Shown: positions 43,448 to 54,482, numbered from the stretch's first letter. The stretch: 64,000 nt of DNA from Eledone cirrhosa (GCA_964016885.1 OZ024740.1:207262796-207326795), one strand, 5' to 3'. The notes: generated by a model not told the origin, from the sequence alone. Numbers and translations: made by a program.

Positions 43448-43977
43448 GGCGGAGGGCAAGTATAGATACAATAAAAGTTAGATTTCAGTTACTAGACAGT
43501 AGCTCTTTCAAAAGTGGTTTCAACCGATAATATTGAACCCCGGTACTTTGGTAATTGTTTCATCGTTTTCGTAAGATACGAAATAAAAAGTAGATATCGG
43601 AGTAAAAGGAGATTCAACGTGACGTTGGTACCACAGAATATGTTTGAATGTATAATTATATATCTCCATTTAAAGAACAAGGAAAACAACAGTTTAAGGC
43701 AAAATAGTAGCGAAGGTGTATTTGTTTAAAAACAAAAAAAGTAATGATTCTTCCAGTAGGATCATGTACTTGGTTGCGATGTCAACTCCTTATCCACATA
43801 GCCATTCCTGTCAGAGCTACAGATTTATAGCGGGAAGGAAATTAGATTTCTATGATGTTCATGCATTTTGTTAAGAACCCTAAGATTTAATGAATAGAGT
43901 CTTGTAGTGGCTCGATCTACTAAAGATAGCAGTCAAATTTCCCCCAAATCCTACCTCATTATCGTATGGTAATATAA
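43448..43977. other. No gene assigned
   Basis: Open frames of about 65-70 residues occur on both strands at 43492-43729 without recognisable motifs. No repeats stand out. Confidence 0.35.
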
Positions 43978-44112
43978 TTGTTTCTACTTTTGGTACAAAG
44001 CCAGCAATTACCTACTACATTACTGGTACTTTATTTTATCGACCCCGTAAGGATGAAAGGCAAAATTAACCTCAGCGGGATTTGAACTCAGATCATAAAG
44101 GGATGTAATTCT
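43978..44112 (-). repeat. SINE family A, head-truncated
   Basis: Minus-strand copy from the tail (TTTCTACTTTTGGTACAAAG) to box B (GGGATTTGAACTCAG). Confidence 0.85.
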
Positions 44113-44312
44113 AATATAATGGTTAGACGATAGCTCAACTACTGAAATATTAATGTATACACTGGGAGTTAAATGTGACTAGAGAGAGGGGAGAGAATGT
44201 CAAATTCATTTTTACTTTGTTACCAACTGCATCAAAATATGCTTCCACATATATATAATACACGTATACAGAGATCGTGGAAACCACGGTGACATTGGTA
44301 AAAGGACATATG

Positions 44313-44317
<5 letters not shown>

Positions 44318-44360
<43 letters not shown>
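44318..44360. repeat. (TA)n microsatellite
   Basis: About 21 TA units directly before the first copy of the duplication below. Confidence 0.95.
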
Positions 44361-44362
<2 letters not shown>

Positions 44363-44545
44363 CGTCACTATGGTCTCTCCGGCCCGTCTATCGGTCGCTG
44401 TATTTGATTTGCAAAGCTGTCTAAACGTAATGTTATAAATTTGGGGTAATATTCTCCATTGAGTGTTTAGCTGCACACCGAAACTGCATTCGTTAGTTTG
44501 GCTGCTACCAAAAGCTTCGTTGATGCTGTACTAAAATTTGTATTA
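44361..44545 (+). repeat. Direct duplication, left copy
   Basis: TTTTCGTCACTATGGTCTCT through AGCTGTCTAAACGTAATG to GATGCTGTACTAAAATTTGT. The right copy (44997-45140) is about 95% alike but lacks about 44 internal bases. Confidence 0.85.
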
Positions 44546-44747
44546 TTAACTCCTAGAATTAACGATTAATTGATTAATTTAATTAGACAATTCTATTGAT
44601 TGATTGATTGTTTATGTTTGTTTGATAACTTCTAGTTGAGTGCTTAATTTGGTTTGTGTAAGGGAATTTTATTCCTTTGTTCCAAATTTCGAATTGACCG
44701 CCAAAACGGGGCTTACCTCCCTTTGGGAGCAACATGTGCCTCTGCAG

Positions 44748-44803
44748 TGTTTACTGCTAGAACGCACACCCGTGAGGAACAGAACGAAAAACTTGTTGAC
44801 GAA
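44748..44803 (+). CDS. Possible second exon (FTARTHTREEQNEKLVDE)
   Basis: The acceptor GTGCCTCTGCAG ends at 44747 and a GTAAAT donor begins at 44804. The 56-base segment fits after the phase-1 donor at 43138 and encodes FTARTHTREEQNEKLVDE, ending in phase 0. The frame also stays open without splicing from 44654 to 45076, so a longer exon or an unspliced chance frame is possible. No family recognised. Confidence 0.25.
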
Positions 44804-44996
44804 GTAAATTCCTTTGTTCTGTCGTCAAAAGCCATTAACTTACAGACCCCTGCAAGTGGATTTTGTCGATTTCGGATTTACAGAAACCTAGCGGAGATGT
44901 TGTATGTGATGTATATTGTATGGTATATATTATGCGTTGCATGTAATGTCTACGCGATGGTCCAGGTCAGTCAAACATTTTTCCCGAGTTCAGTTA

Positions 44997-45140
44997 TTTT
45001 CGTCGCTATGGTCTCTTCGGCCCGTCTATCGGTCGTTGTATTTGATTTGCAAAGCTGTCTAAACGTAATGTTATAACTCTGGGGTAATATTCTCCATTGG
45101 CTGCTACCAAAAGTTTCGTTGATGCTGTACTAAAATTTGT
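44997..45140 (+). repeat. Direct duplication, right copy
   Basis: It repeats 44361-44545 at a distance of 636 bases, with an internal deletion. It is followed by its own (TA)n tract, as the left copy is preceded by one. Confidence 0.85.
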
Positions 45141-45496
45141 GTATATATATATATATATATAAGAAATAAAATTTCGCTTCAACCATAGCTTTATACAATA
45201 TGTATAGAAATTTCGTATTTCTAAAGAAATACGGTTTTAGGAAGCCGTAGCTATGCAAACACCGGGAGGGGGGGGGGGGCTAATGCCATCTGGTGGTGTC
45301 CAGCAGAAGCAAAAGGGTCAACCGTCTATGCATTTCAGGCTTGACTGGCCATCGTCAGCACGATCCCTCTCACCACTTGCGACTGCTGGACTTGAAAACA
45401 GCCGAGAATATATAGTTTTCTCGTCTGTGAAAATGAGGTGATTAATCTCATTTGCATATGAAGCTGCATAAGTTGGCTCAACTTATAATAGAAAAG

Positions 45497-45553
<57 letters not shown>

Positions 45554-45935
45554 AAAAATTTCTTTGAATCTAATTTAACATTCATTCCATTCTTGAAATA
45601 ATTAAAAAGACGGATTGAATTGTTTAGCAGAATGTTGTGTGCCACAATTACTTCTGAAACAAAAACGACATCAAACAAAGTATTAGACACACAGACATTC
45701 TAAAATGATACTATTTCAAAGCTATGATCTCATTGTCTAGCCTTTTGTTTATTTATGTATCCAGTTAATTGCTGTTGGAGAGGTCAGTGTACAACAGTAC
45801 ACCAGCAAAGCTGATGACATATTTTAGTTAGCACGTGATGAAATTTCCTCACATATGTCCCAAGTTTAAAGGTTTTCTTGGAGTTTTAACAAATCTAAGA
45901 GAAGAAATATCCGGCTAATGTCATATCTTATTTTA
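45141..45935. other. No gene seen; AC microsatellite
   Basis: A hairpin ATTTCGTATTTCTAAAGAAATACG lies near 45210. There is a G-run at 45267-45279 and an (AC)n tract at 45510-45549. The CAGGCTTGACTGGCC...CGACTGCTGGACTTG segment (45340-45400) may be part of a repeat. Confidence 0.4.
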
Positions 45936-45937
45936 TA

Positions 45938-46165
45938 CGAGGGTCGGCTGAACATTTCATAGGCTGACCAAGATACTCTCATGGAATGACCAAACGAACG
46001 TTTATATTCTCATGGAATGACCAAATGAAGAGTTTATTTTTCAACATAATCCCTGAAAAGAAACAATGCAGTTATTTATAAGAGATGAAATTAATGCATG
46101 CAAGATTTCACAGCTCTAGCATCAGTCCTTCGTAGTCAGCCTATAACATTTTCAGTCTGCCCTCG
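45938..46165. mobile_element. MITE family M7, complete, TA target duplication
   Basis: The ends CGAGGGTCGGCTGAACATTT and the complement of AACATTTTCAGTCTGCCCTCG form terminal inverted repeats of about 30 bases. TA sits outside both ends. 228 bp, non-coding, so probably a non-autonomous mariner derivative. An internal 40-base piece (CTCATGGAATGACCAAA...) is partly duplicated. Confidence 0.8.
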
Positions 46166-46179
46166 TAGTTTGTATATTT

Positions 46180-46490
46180 ATGTATGGGCCTGTAACTCCT
46201 AGAGCAGTTATATGGGTTCCGTTGTGGCAAAAGGGGTGCTTTGGGTACTTTAGAACCGGCGGAGCTCATCCCCTCTTCATGTCGGAACACACTCGATTTC
46301 TTCCTGAAGAGAGAGAGAGAGGGAGGGGGGGACATGGAATAAAGATATATAGATGGAGAGTCGACGTCAGTACTGGACTGGTACTTAATCAATCTTAAAA
46401 GGATGAGAGGTAAAGTTGACCTCAGCGAGATTTGAGCGCAGAGAGCTGTAACGAATACTGCAAATCGCCGTATCATATCCTTGTTTATGA
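46180..46490 (-). repeat. SINE family A long subfamily (copy 2)
   Basis: The minus-strand tRNA head lies near 46450-46490 and the body (GAGGTCAACTTTACCTCTCA) at 46410. The long 3' extension with GAGAGA and CCGAAACAC-like blocks is shared with 50930-51236. Confidence 0.65.
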
Positions 46491-46559
46491 CCACCAAAAC
46501 AGGTTGTCATTAGTCAATCGTCGTCTGCGGACAGAATAGGTGAAAGGTTGAAATTTGCT

Positions 46560-46671
46560 AAGACTTTGATGTGTGTGTAATCTGGTCCACTTGTTGACTT
46601 GGTTCACACTCACACACACATCACTGTGTGACTCGGTCAACACACCCACATTATATCGCTGTGTGACTCGG

Positions 46672-46728
<57 letters not shown>

Positions 46729-46830
46729 CACAACACAACACAACACAACACAACACAACACAACACAACACAACACAACACAACACAACACAACACACAA
46801 CACCACACAACACAACACACACACTATATC
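46560..46830 (+). repeat. Compound (CA)n-(AACAC)n microsatellite
   Basis: Two 50-base units with TCACTGTGTGACTCGGT lead into (CA)n at 46672-46727. About 14 copies of the pentamer AACAC (46728-46800) and a degenerate end follow. The pentamer array probably arose from the dinucleotide by slippage. Confidence 0.92.
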
Positions 46831-47069
46831 GTTGTGGGTTTAAAAAGTTCATTGCTTTTGCAGCCTTGTGTCAACTAAAACTTCGAGAGCGAAAATTTGT
46901 AGACCGAATTGTAAAGCTTGGCATACACACACACGCCAAATATATGTTTGTGTTGTACAAATCATACAGTACCGGGGTAATGGAGTTGACTAAAAATCCA
47001 CGAAGACAGTGTCCTAGCATGCCTTCGGTCCTGTAACTAAAACCAATAAAATAATATGTAGATGCTTGC

Positions 47070-47150
47070 ATGACTGTGTGGTCAAGAAGTTTGCCTTGCA
47101 ACCAAATAGTTCAGTGTTCAATTCCATTGTATGGCACGTTGGTAGACATA
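47070..47150 (+). repeat. SINE head fragment, family B
   Basis: GACTGTGTGGTCAAGAAGTT, TTGCCTTGCAACCAAATAGT and GTTCAATTCCATTG match the order of the common octopus tRNA-like SINE head (box A to box B). Confidence 0.5.
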
Positions 47151-47251
47151 AATTGTTCAGAAGCCCATCGCAGGTAATCGATACCGATTTCCTGCCGAAT
47201 AATCGGTGCAATTCTAGTTACAATCGATTAGACCAACTGACTAACACATGA

Positions 47252-47395
47252 TTGATATTTTATTTTCTCGACCCATCATGGATGAAAGGCAAAGCTAACA
47301 GCGGCGGGATTTGAACACAGAACGCAAAGCGCCACAAGCAATGTTGCAAAGCGTATTGTCCGACGTTCTACTGATTCTGCCAATCCACCGCCCTT
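47252..47395 (-). repeat. SINE family A, tail-truncated
   Basis: Minus-strand copy from the GGTCGA...AAAATA block to a complete head ending CCAATCCACCGCCC. Confidence 0.8.
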
Positions 47396-47592
47396 AATAA
47401 TAGTTTCTGATTTAGTCACAAGGCCAGAGTTTTTCAGGGAGGAGAAAGCGGATTAAATCGACCCCAGTGCGTGACTGGTACTTTATTATACCGACGCCCT
47501 AAGTGGGATTCGAACTTGGAACGCAAAGGATCGTAACTCTATGCCACGAAACAGGGTGTCCGACACTCTACTGATACTGCCAATCTATCGCC

Positions 47593-47637
<45 letters not shown>

Positions 47638-47640
47638 TGA
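47396..47640 (-). repeat. SINE family A plus (AAT)n tail
   Basis: A second minus-strand copy directly adjoins the first. It lacks the GCCTTTCATCC block and is bordered on the head side by about 14 AAT units (47597-47638). Confidence 0.8.
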
Positions 47641-48589
47641 CAATGATGAGTCCCCTCCCCTCTCACACACACGCGTTCAATTTTCAATTTACTTTCATTA
47701 ATTTAAAGTTGCCTCCATTACCGTTCTTAATTAACTAACATCTTTTGGTTCACTGCATTAAATGTTAGTACTGACTTCACTATTTGGTTTTCATTACAGA
47801 ACGTGTCCCTGCGTATTTTCCTTAAAAAGTTCGCTATATTTATATATTCATACACTTGCAAAAAGAAAAATCAGTGACGATGTTTTATATATGAATAATT
47901 TTAGAAGGATGTCATAAATTTGGTTAAAATTTTGGTTAGTAAATGCATTAAGACGCTTTTTTTTTTAAAATGTGAGGAATTTCGTCGTTGTTTCCTTCAA
48001 GAGCAGACGCGAGTAATGGATGACATTAAAACATCGAGCCTAGCGCGCAGGCGGTAGAAAGAAAGCTTTCAGCTCCATACAAATATGCCACTTATAAAGC
48101 AGACAAATAAAAGAAATCTAGATGACCGCCTGTACCAAATACCAAAGAGAATGAACAAAAGCTAAATTTGTAACGTACGACAATAACAACAACAACATCA
48201 ATAGACTACATAACAGACGACAATCACTGAAAGCAGACGACCAGCAATAAATAAATTACTCGGTAAAAACACGTCACCAAAATAGTAACCAATTTCTTAT
48301 GGAATGTCTTTGTTCTTCCAAACAATATTTTTCTGTATGGAAAGGGCGATGGTTTGAAAGAAATGACCGAGCGACAGACTAAACTCCTTTTTAATGGTTA
48401 GCTGGTAATCTATACTTTCCAAGTTAGGATCGAATTTACTTATTTTTTTCTTTCTAAATTCCATCTGGCATCAGTGAAATATACCCAAATAGGCAGAGGC
48501 GGTTAAGAAGTTCTCTTCATTCGTAATAATGTGCTTCCGGGTTCAATGCTGACAAGCATTGAATGATAGGGATGGTTTACATATCAGAA
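47641..48589. other. No gene seen in about 950 bases
   Basis: Non-repetitive sequence with one slightly GC-richer patch (48035-48090, CATCGAGCCTAGCGCGCAGG). It could contain regulatory DNA, but no coding frame or splice-flanked exon was supported. Confidence 0.35.
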
Positions 48590-48755
48590 TACATTCAGTC
48601 GCATGAAATCATTAGGAATGTCCTGAGGATTTCATACGAATGAAACAGTTCTAGTCCTGTAGAATTCATTACTATACAAAATTAAAAAAAGCCTATACTC
48701 TACCAATGTACTGAGTGCTTTTTTAAACTGTGGTTACCCCCGACACAACTCGGGA
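48590..48755 (-). mobile_element. MITE family M10 (copy 2)
   Basis: AAACAGTTCTAGTCCTGTAG, TATACTCTACCAATGTACTG and GTGGTTACCCCCGACACAAC in the same order as 21050-21290. Confidence 0.7.
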
Positions 48756-49021
48756 ATATTATACAGACATACACACATATATGATGGACTTTCCTGTCAT
48801 GGGAGAGGGCCTTTGCTCTCTCACCAGGGGGTTTCTCTTTATTTCTCAAATAGATAGAACTGGCAGAGCTGTAGAGTTACCCAGACAAATTAAAAGTTTA
48901 TAGTGGCGAAGGCTTGTGTTGGACCAGCCACACTTTTTGGAAATGCTTATAAAGGATTAGTGCAAAGGTTTGCCACGAACCCAGTGAACAGCACACACAC
49001 ACACACATACGTGTGTGTGTG
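48756..49021. other. Unclassified; ends in (AC)n/(GT)n
   Basis: GACTTTCCTGTCATGGGAGA and TTTGCTCTCTCACCAGGGGG may be part of another repeat. ACACACAC and GTGTGTGT at 48991-49025 form a palindromic join beside the next MITE. Confidence 0.4.
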
Positions 49022-49172
49022 TGTGTACCCCGGGTTCAATCGAGGGTAACCACAGTAAGTAAGGTACTCAATACATAGCAGAGTATAAATATTTATTATA
49101 GAAATGGCTTCTACAGGACTAGAACTGATGATTTCCTTCGAATGAAACAGTTCTAGTCCCCTAGAAGCCATT
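49022..49172 (+). mobile_element. MITE family M10 (copy 3)
   Basis: It starts CCCCGGGTTCAATCGAGGGT and includes AAGGTACTCAATACATAGCA. It ends with the hairpin AAATGGCTTCTACAGGACTA...TAGTCCCCTAGAAGCCATTT, the clearest fold of the family. Confidence 0.8.
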
Positions 49173-49174
49173 TA

Positions 49175-49179
<5 letters not shown>

Positions 49180-49220
<41 letters not shown>
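49180..49220. repeat. (TA)n microsatellite
   Basis: About 20 TA units. Similar tracts lie at 49383-49428 and 49615-49651. Confidence 0.95.
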
Positions 49221-49227
<7 letters not shown>

Positions 49228-49375
49228 GTTGTAGCTTGCTTGAAGAATTGTTGAATAGGAAATAGAAATTTAAATAAGTTTAAAACCTTACAATGCATTG
49301 AAAATTAAAGGTGCCAAGATAGCGACAGAATTTTACCTTAGCAAATTTAATTACCCCAAATATTTTCATGATAAT

Positions 49376-49428
<53 letters not shown>

Positions 49429-49431
<3 letters not shown>

Positions 49432-49530
49432 GGTGTCCCAAACATGTATACACACTTTTATTAGAATGCTGTTGAAGTGTGTATACATATTTTGGGGGCG
49501 GTGTTTGGATTCTGTCCATTTTTTCCCATC
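49429..49530. mobile_element. Terminal fragment of a Tc1/mariner-like element
   Basis: TA-CAGGGTGTCCCAAACATGTA starts right at the end of a (TA)n tract. CATGTATACACAC pairs with GTGTGTATACATA about 30 bases on. The CAGGGTG...start resembles the element at 5838, but the rest differs and no transposase follows. Confidence 0.5.
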
Positions 49531-49612
49531 TCTGAGAATTCCCCAATTTTCTCTACTATTACCTAGAGCGATCGACTGTTATTACAGTTTTTTTCTGCAT
49601 TTTGGGCATTAC

Positions 49613-49653
<41 letters not shown>

Positions 49654-50929
49654 AATAACATGCACACGAAAAAATAAAAAATAAAATAGATGGCAAAAAG
49701 TAATTCTGGAGAGAGAAAGATTGGTGTGCATGTGAGAAAGAAGGTTGGTAGTTAGATTGTTAGTCGCCATTTTGAAATAATGTCTGACATTAGAAGACGA
49801 GACAACAAACCATCAGCATTATTACTAAATACAACAGACTGATTTACAACTTGGCAATTTGTAGCTTGGCCCGGCTAGATCTAGCACTTCAAACAGTATA
49901 AACTCAGTTGAGTTAAGCTCTTATGACCATTAACTATCACCTCTCTCATACACACACATATATATAACACCACATCCTTTAATACTTACACACACATATA
50001 ATAACACACCCTCGCTCTCTCTCATTCTTTCACACATATATATATATATATAATACATCCTTGCTCTCTCTCTTATTCTCTCACACACAAATATACAACA
50101 CACATACACCCCCCCCCCCTCTCTCTCTCTCTCGTTCACTTTCATTTGAACAAAACTTTCGGCTGTTATTTTACCAACACAATTCAATGTTTTACAACTC
50201 AATTAACTGAAATCATGCCTATTATTACGGAAGAACTGAGGAGAAACAAATGGATTTATTATCAACCTTAAAAGGTCACATGTTAGATCTGCTTTGTTTT
50301 ATTGTGTGTGTAATTTGAAAGGAAAGGTCACATGCTAAAATTACTTTTATATGGTAAAGAAACTAACTACTAGATATATTATGTCGCAGTAAGAAACGCC
50401 AGGTCAACAGCTTTTCTGCATAGGCCGCTTGTTTTTTTACAGCTATTTCGAGCGACAGTATATAAAATCAGGCGGCTTTAGGTCGAGATTATATGTATAT
50501 AGATAATGAAAACACACATGCTAGCTTAAGGTTGTAACATAACATATGCCCCTGAGTGCGCACTTATACGATATAGTCCACACATGTTTCTCGTGACACG
50601 AACTAGAACTTCTCATATTTCCACAAATGTGATACGAGACACTTGTACTAAGGCTTCCTTGTCCCATGTTGATCACAGTTGTAGAACATTGCGATTTAAG
50701 ATTTAGGGGGAGTCTTTCACTGCCAGCTCAGCACTAGTAAAAAGAAACACGTTGGCATAAGTTCACTCACATTTCAATATGAGTTGATGACAGTGAAGTA
50801 TAATAGTTATTGTCACAAGACGTGTTTTCTGATTATTTCTAATAAAATCGGTGAAATACGAGACCTTTTTCGAATTAGAAAAAGGTCCACTACACAAGTT
50901 TACATTGCATGAATTACATACGTATGCAC
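49531..50929. other. No gene seen in about 1.4 kb
   Basis: It contains (TA)n, (AC)n and (CT)n tracts at 49615-49651, 49940-50050 and 50119-50132, and otherwise non-repetitive AT-rich sequence. The 90-residue minus-strand frame at 49930-50202 reads through the simple repeats and is not credible. Confidence 0.4.
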
Positions 50930-51236
50930 GTATGGTTACGTAACTCCTGTTGGTGTCTTAGGGGCACCGTATTGACATAGGGCATTTCTAAACCTGGCGG
51001 GACCCACCCCTCTCGAGGTCTGAATACAGTAGATTTCTTTCAAAGAAGGATAGTGAGAATGATATATAGAAGAAGATTCGACCCCAACACTTGACTGGTA
51101 CATTTTTATCGACCTCAAAAGGATGAAAGGCAAAGTCGACCTCGGCAAGATTTGAATTTAGAGAGCAGAGAGCCGAAACGAATACTACAAATCATTCTAT
51201 CCAACGTTCTAACGACTCTGCCATCACTGCCTGAAT
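50930..51236 (-). repeat. SINE family A long subfamily (copy 3)
   Basis: The head is at 51180-51236 (TCTGCCATCACTGCC complement). The body has GTCGACTTTGCCTTTCATCC on the minus strand, and the extension runs to 50930, parallel to 46180-46490. Confidence 0.7.
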
Positions 51237-51300
51237 TACATACAATAGTTATCAAATATGTTTAAAAATACTCACACCATAATATACGGGCGGTATATAT

Positions 51301-51492
51301 AAGGGCGGTGGATTGGCAGTATCGATAGGGGGTCGGACGCCATGCTTTGCCGCATAGAGTTACAGCCCTTGCCATTCTGAGTTCAAATCCTGCCGAGGTT
51401 AACTTTGCCTTTCATCCTTACGGGGTCGATAAAATAAAGTACCAGTAATGCACTGGGTGATTTGCTGGCCTTGTGCCAAAATTAAAAACAAC
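51301..51492 (+). repeat. SINE family A, full length
   Basis: Complete head (GGGCGGTGGATTGGCAGTAT), body and tail (CTGGCCTTGTGCCAAAATT), nearly the same as 19892-20078. Confidence 0.9.
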
Positions 51493-52511
51493 TATATAAT
51501 ATTTAAGATTAACATTAATACATTCTAAGATTGACTAATGTAACAATTCCAGTGGATCTGACTTAATATTTTTATTTTTAAGGCGTGTATTATTAAATTT
51601 TAAAATAAATTATGGCCAGATGATATCATGTTACTCAAAGAACAGATTTATTATTATTAAGAATTATTATTAAGAATATCAGTTTGCAGTAAATGAATTT
51701 TCAATGAATTCTTTACAGGAAGTATACGGGTGGAATACTTCTCACCAATTGGCCCCTTATTTCTGTCGTCACACCCCATATTATACAGCCTCCACCCCAT
51801 ACACCTCAGTAACAAGTGTCACAAAACACTCCCTTTATTATAATTTATTAGATTATTGAGTTTGATATTTATTATAGATATAGCTAACACCTTTGGCTAA
51901 TGTATAGTGTTAATCTAGCACGGCATTTTATCCGGCACGTTACTGATTCTACGAATTAATTACCAATAGTAATAGGAAAACGAATGTGAATGTGTGTATG
52001 TATGCATGTGTGTAAGCGTGTGTGTATGTGCATGTATGTGTGAGCATGTGTGAGAGAATGAGCGATGTCAGGCCAGATTCAGATGGAAAACTAAATGTTG
52101 CTGTTTACTTTGAAAGGAGCAGCAGCTATAGAGATTGAACGGAGGATAGTATGATAAAGAGAGGTGGGGGGGGATGGTATGATAGACAGGTGGTGGGGGA
52201 GAGGAAGATAGTATGATAGACAGTAGGTAGGGGTGTTAGGGAGGGAGAGAGGAATTTCGAAGTGAAACGGTCGGGGGGGGGGGGGGGGTGACAGGTTGGT
52301 GTGGGTGATCGCAGTACAACCCTAGAAGGGAGATGTGGGGAGGTGTTAGAAATGGTAGACTTAGGACTAAGTCTATGATATTCCCTAATGAGACGTCTGA
52401 CTCAGGTCAGAAATATCTATGTATCCGAGGCAACGAGAGAGCTCCTTTGGGGTCACTCCACTTGCTAGATATAGCAGCCAAAGCACCCCCCGAATTACAC
52501 ATCCTGGTGTC
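51493..52511. other. No gene; purine/G-rich patch
   Basis: At 52140-52260 a GATAGTATGATAGACAG unit of about 50 bases is repeated loosely three times. 52270-52288 is a G-run of about 17 bases. 52470-52511 resembles the dispersed CTAGATATAGCAGCC repeat. Confidence 0.45.
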
Positions 52512-52621
52512 TTAACCCTTTCATTGGCATATTTCTAAGGAAAGGCACTGCCTATGATATTTAAATTATTTTAAGAGTAATCAAGAATTTGGTGTTATAT
52601 AACTAAAATTCTTTAAGTCAG
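52512..52621 (+). repeat. Dispersed repeat (TTAACCCTTTCATTGGC type)
   Basis: TTCTAAGGAAAGGCACTGCC and CTATGATATTTAAATTATTT are echoed at 53008-53060 and form a dispersed family in the window. Confidence 0.55.
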
Positions 52622-52775
52622 TGGAAAGTGGTGGATTAGCAGAATCGGTAGAGCGTTGGACAATATGCTTTGTAGCTCTTTACGATCTAAGTTCAAATCC
52701 CGCCGGGGATAAAACAAAGTACCAGTAACGCACTGGGGTCGATTTAATCGACTTTCCCCTGAAACAATTATTAAG
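52622..52775 (+). repeat. SINE family A, deleted body
   Basis: The head GGATTAGCAGAATCGGTAGA and CAAATCCCGCCGGGG are joined directly to GATAAAACAAAGTACC, skipping the GCCTTTCATCC block. Confidence 0.82.
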
Positions 52776-52784
52776 TCAGTGTTT

Positions 52785-52920
52785 AGGGCATTGAACTGGC
52801 AGATTCAGTAGAGCACCGGACGAAATAAAATGTCTTACGGCATTTTATTGCGACTCTTTATGTTCTAAGTTCAAATCTCATCGTTCAAATTGTCGTGTGC
52901 CTAAATCAGAGATCACTGAG
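52785..52920 (+). repeat. SINE family A, diverged and deleted
   Basis: The head is GAACTGGCAGATTCAGTAGA. The box-B-like AAGTTCAAATCTCATCG jumps to a short tail (GTGCCTAAATCAGAGATCA). Confidence 0.7.
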
Positions 52921-53145
52921 ACGGTGTTTAGGACGTAACAAAGGTTCTTAAATAAAATTATTATGGAAGATTTTTAGAGAAATATAAACCCCTAATACTT
53001 ACGTTACTGTATTTCTAATGAAATACACGGCCTATGATTTTCAAATTATTATTAAGTTAATTTTCGGAACGTAACTTAAGGTTCTTCCATAAAATTACGA
53101 GGGAAGGTTTTTTTTTTTTAGATAAATATGAACACTTTAAAACAA
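52921..53145 (+). repeat. Two diverged copies of a dispersed repeat
   Basis: GGACGTAACAAAGGTTCTTA (52930) is followed by GAAGATTTTTAGAGAAATAT. GGAACGTAACTTAAGGTTCT (53066) is followed by GAAGGTTTTTTTTTTTAGAT. Period about 136 bases. Confidence 0.65.
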
Positions 53146-53637
53146 ACGGTTTTGTATTGTAGAAACAAGGACAGTTACTTACTGTTTGGCATCAAAAGGC
53201 TTAAAAACGACATTTGATAATGTAACCCTCGACACATAATGTCTGAATAGAAGACGGGTTGGTTATAGATGGAATGCTTTCAGAGAGATTCCCAATCAAT
53301 GTTGACATAGACAGGGTTTATTTAGACCATGGGGAGCCGGGAGCACTTCAAGTTTGGTGGCACCTCATACACAGCAAACTCTCCAATTTTATATATCAAA
53401 GTTAGCTTGGAGCAAGTAATTGGAATTGAAAAGTTATAAATACAGGTATTAAATTCAAAAATTCTAACCATAAACCCAGCTGAGGCCAAAAATAAATTGC
53501 TACGGCCGTCGCCGATGGGGCCCAGGAGCAATTGCGCCCTGCCCCATTAAATCCGGTCCACAGATAACTGTGTAAAGAAATTCTCATTTCAATGAGAAGA
53601 GACTGGAACATTTTTATCTCTGAGAGTTCCTTATACT
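53146..53637. other. No gene seen
   Basis: The GGGGAGCCGGGAGCAC and GCCGTCGCCGATGGGGCC pieces look like repeat remnants. No coding support. Confidence 0.4.
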
Positions 53638-53665
53638 CTGAAGAAGGGAATTTTAAGTCCCGAAA
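53638..53665 (+). other. Hammerhead-like hairpin core (weak)
   Basis: CTGAAGA, a hairpin AGGGA...TCCC and GAAA follow in the order of the hammerhead catalytic core, but the usual G-C closing pair of stem II is A-C here. Probably a mobile-element tail. Confidence 0.25.
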
Positions 53666-54482
53666 TATTAGGACGAAGAAACAAAACAAAGAAAGAAAAA
53701 CAAACAAACAAACAATCAAAATATCAAAGTTTACCAGGTAACTAACTTATTCGTTGCCTTCATCTTACCGTCCATTTTGTAATGTTTAGCCTTATTACAT
53801 ATATCACTTTCCACATTATATATTGTATACATTGTTTAGCCTTATTACTTATATCACTTTCTCCAGTATACCTTATTAATGGTTTCGTAGATCCTATTAT
53901 TAGCACCAAAAGATATGACTTATCAAGTGCGTGTGTGCACTGGTGTTGTAGCTGTACAATGAGGTACAAGTCCCAATCTGGACAACGGGACACCCAGTCG
54001 TGCCCCCCCCCCACACACACACACATCGATATAGAATTTGAGGCGCCCGCATGAGACATAAGACTAAGAGAGTTATTCTTGCTGACTTGGGTTATTATAG
54101 TTACAATCAGGTTCAATGAAGAGAGAGAGACAGAGAAAGAAGAGAGGGGAGAGAGAAAGGGGAGGGAAAGAAGAGAGAGAGAGAGGAAAAGAGAAAGAGA
54201 GAGACAGACAGACATCATTTAATAAATATATTTGAAATTAAAATTTGGGTAGATTGGACGGCTCCATCATAGTTAAGCGGAAGTCTGAGGAATTACTAGA
54301 AGACACGGAATATTAAACTTGATCCCAAACATCCGGATTTGGTTGGATGAGTGAGAAAGTAGTTAATAGTGGGTAGACGGATATGGACAAAGAAAGGGTC
54401 CCATATATTTGCAACAGTCAACCAAACACATAATAGTGGGTGAGACGGATAAAGAGAGGGTCCCAACCAAACACACAGCTGA
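53666..54482. other. No gene; tandem duplication and purine tract
   Basis: TGTTTAGCCTTATTACATAT (53782) repeats at 53833 as a 51-base tandem pair. 54118-54215 is GA/GGGA-rich. A further partial duplication of about 60 bases with GTGGGTAGACGGAT / GTGGGTGAGACGGAT lies at 54368-54470. Confidence 0.5.

Noticed and set aside
44361..45140. Long terminal repeats of an LTR retrotransposon
   Set aside because: No TG...CA ends, primer-binding site, polypurine tract or gag/pol sequence between the copies.
46573..46878. THTHTH/NTTQHNTTQH frame
   Set aside because: Translation of the CA and AACAC microsatellite.
49298..49684. 128-residue plus-strand frame
   Set aside because: It is mainly Ile/Tyr repeats from (TA)n tracts joined by short unique parts.
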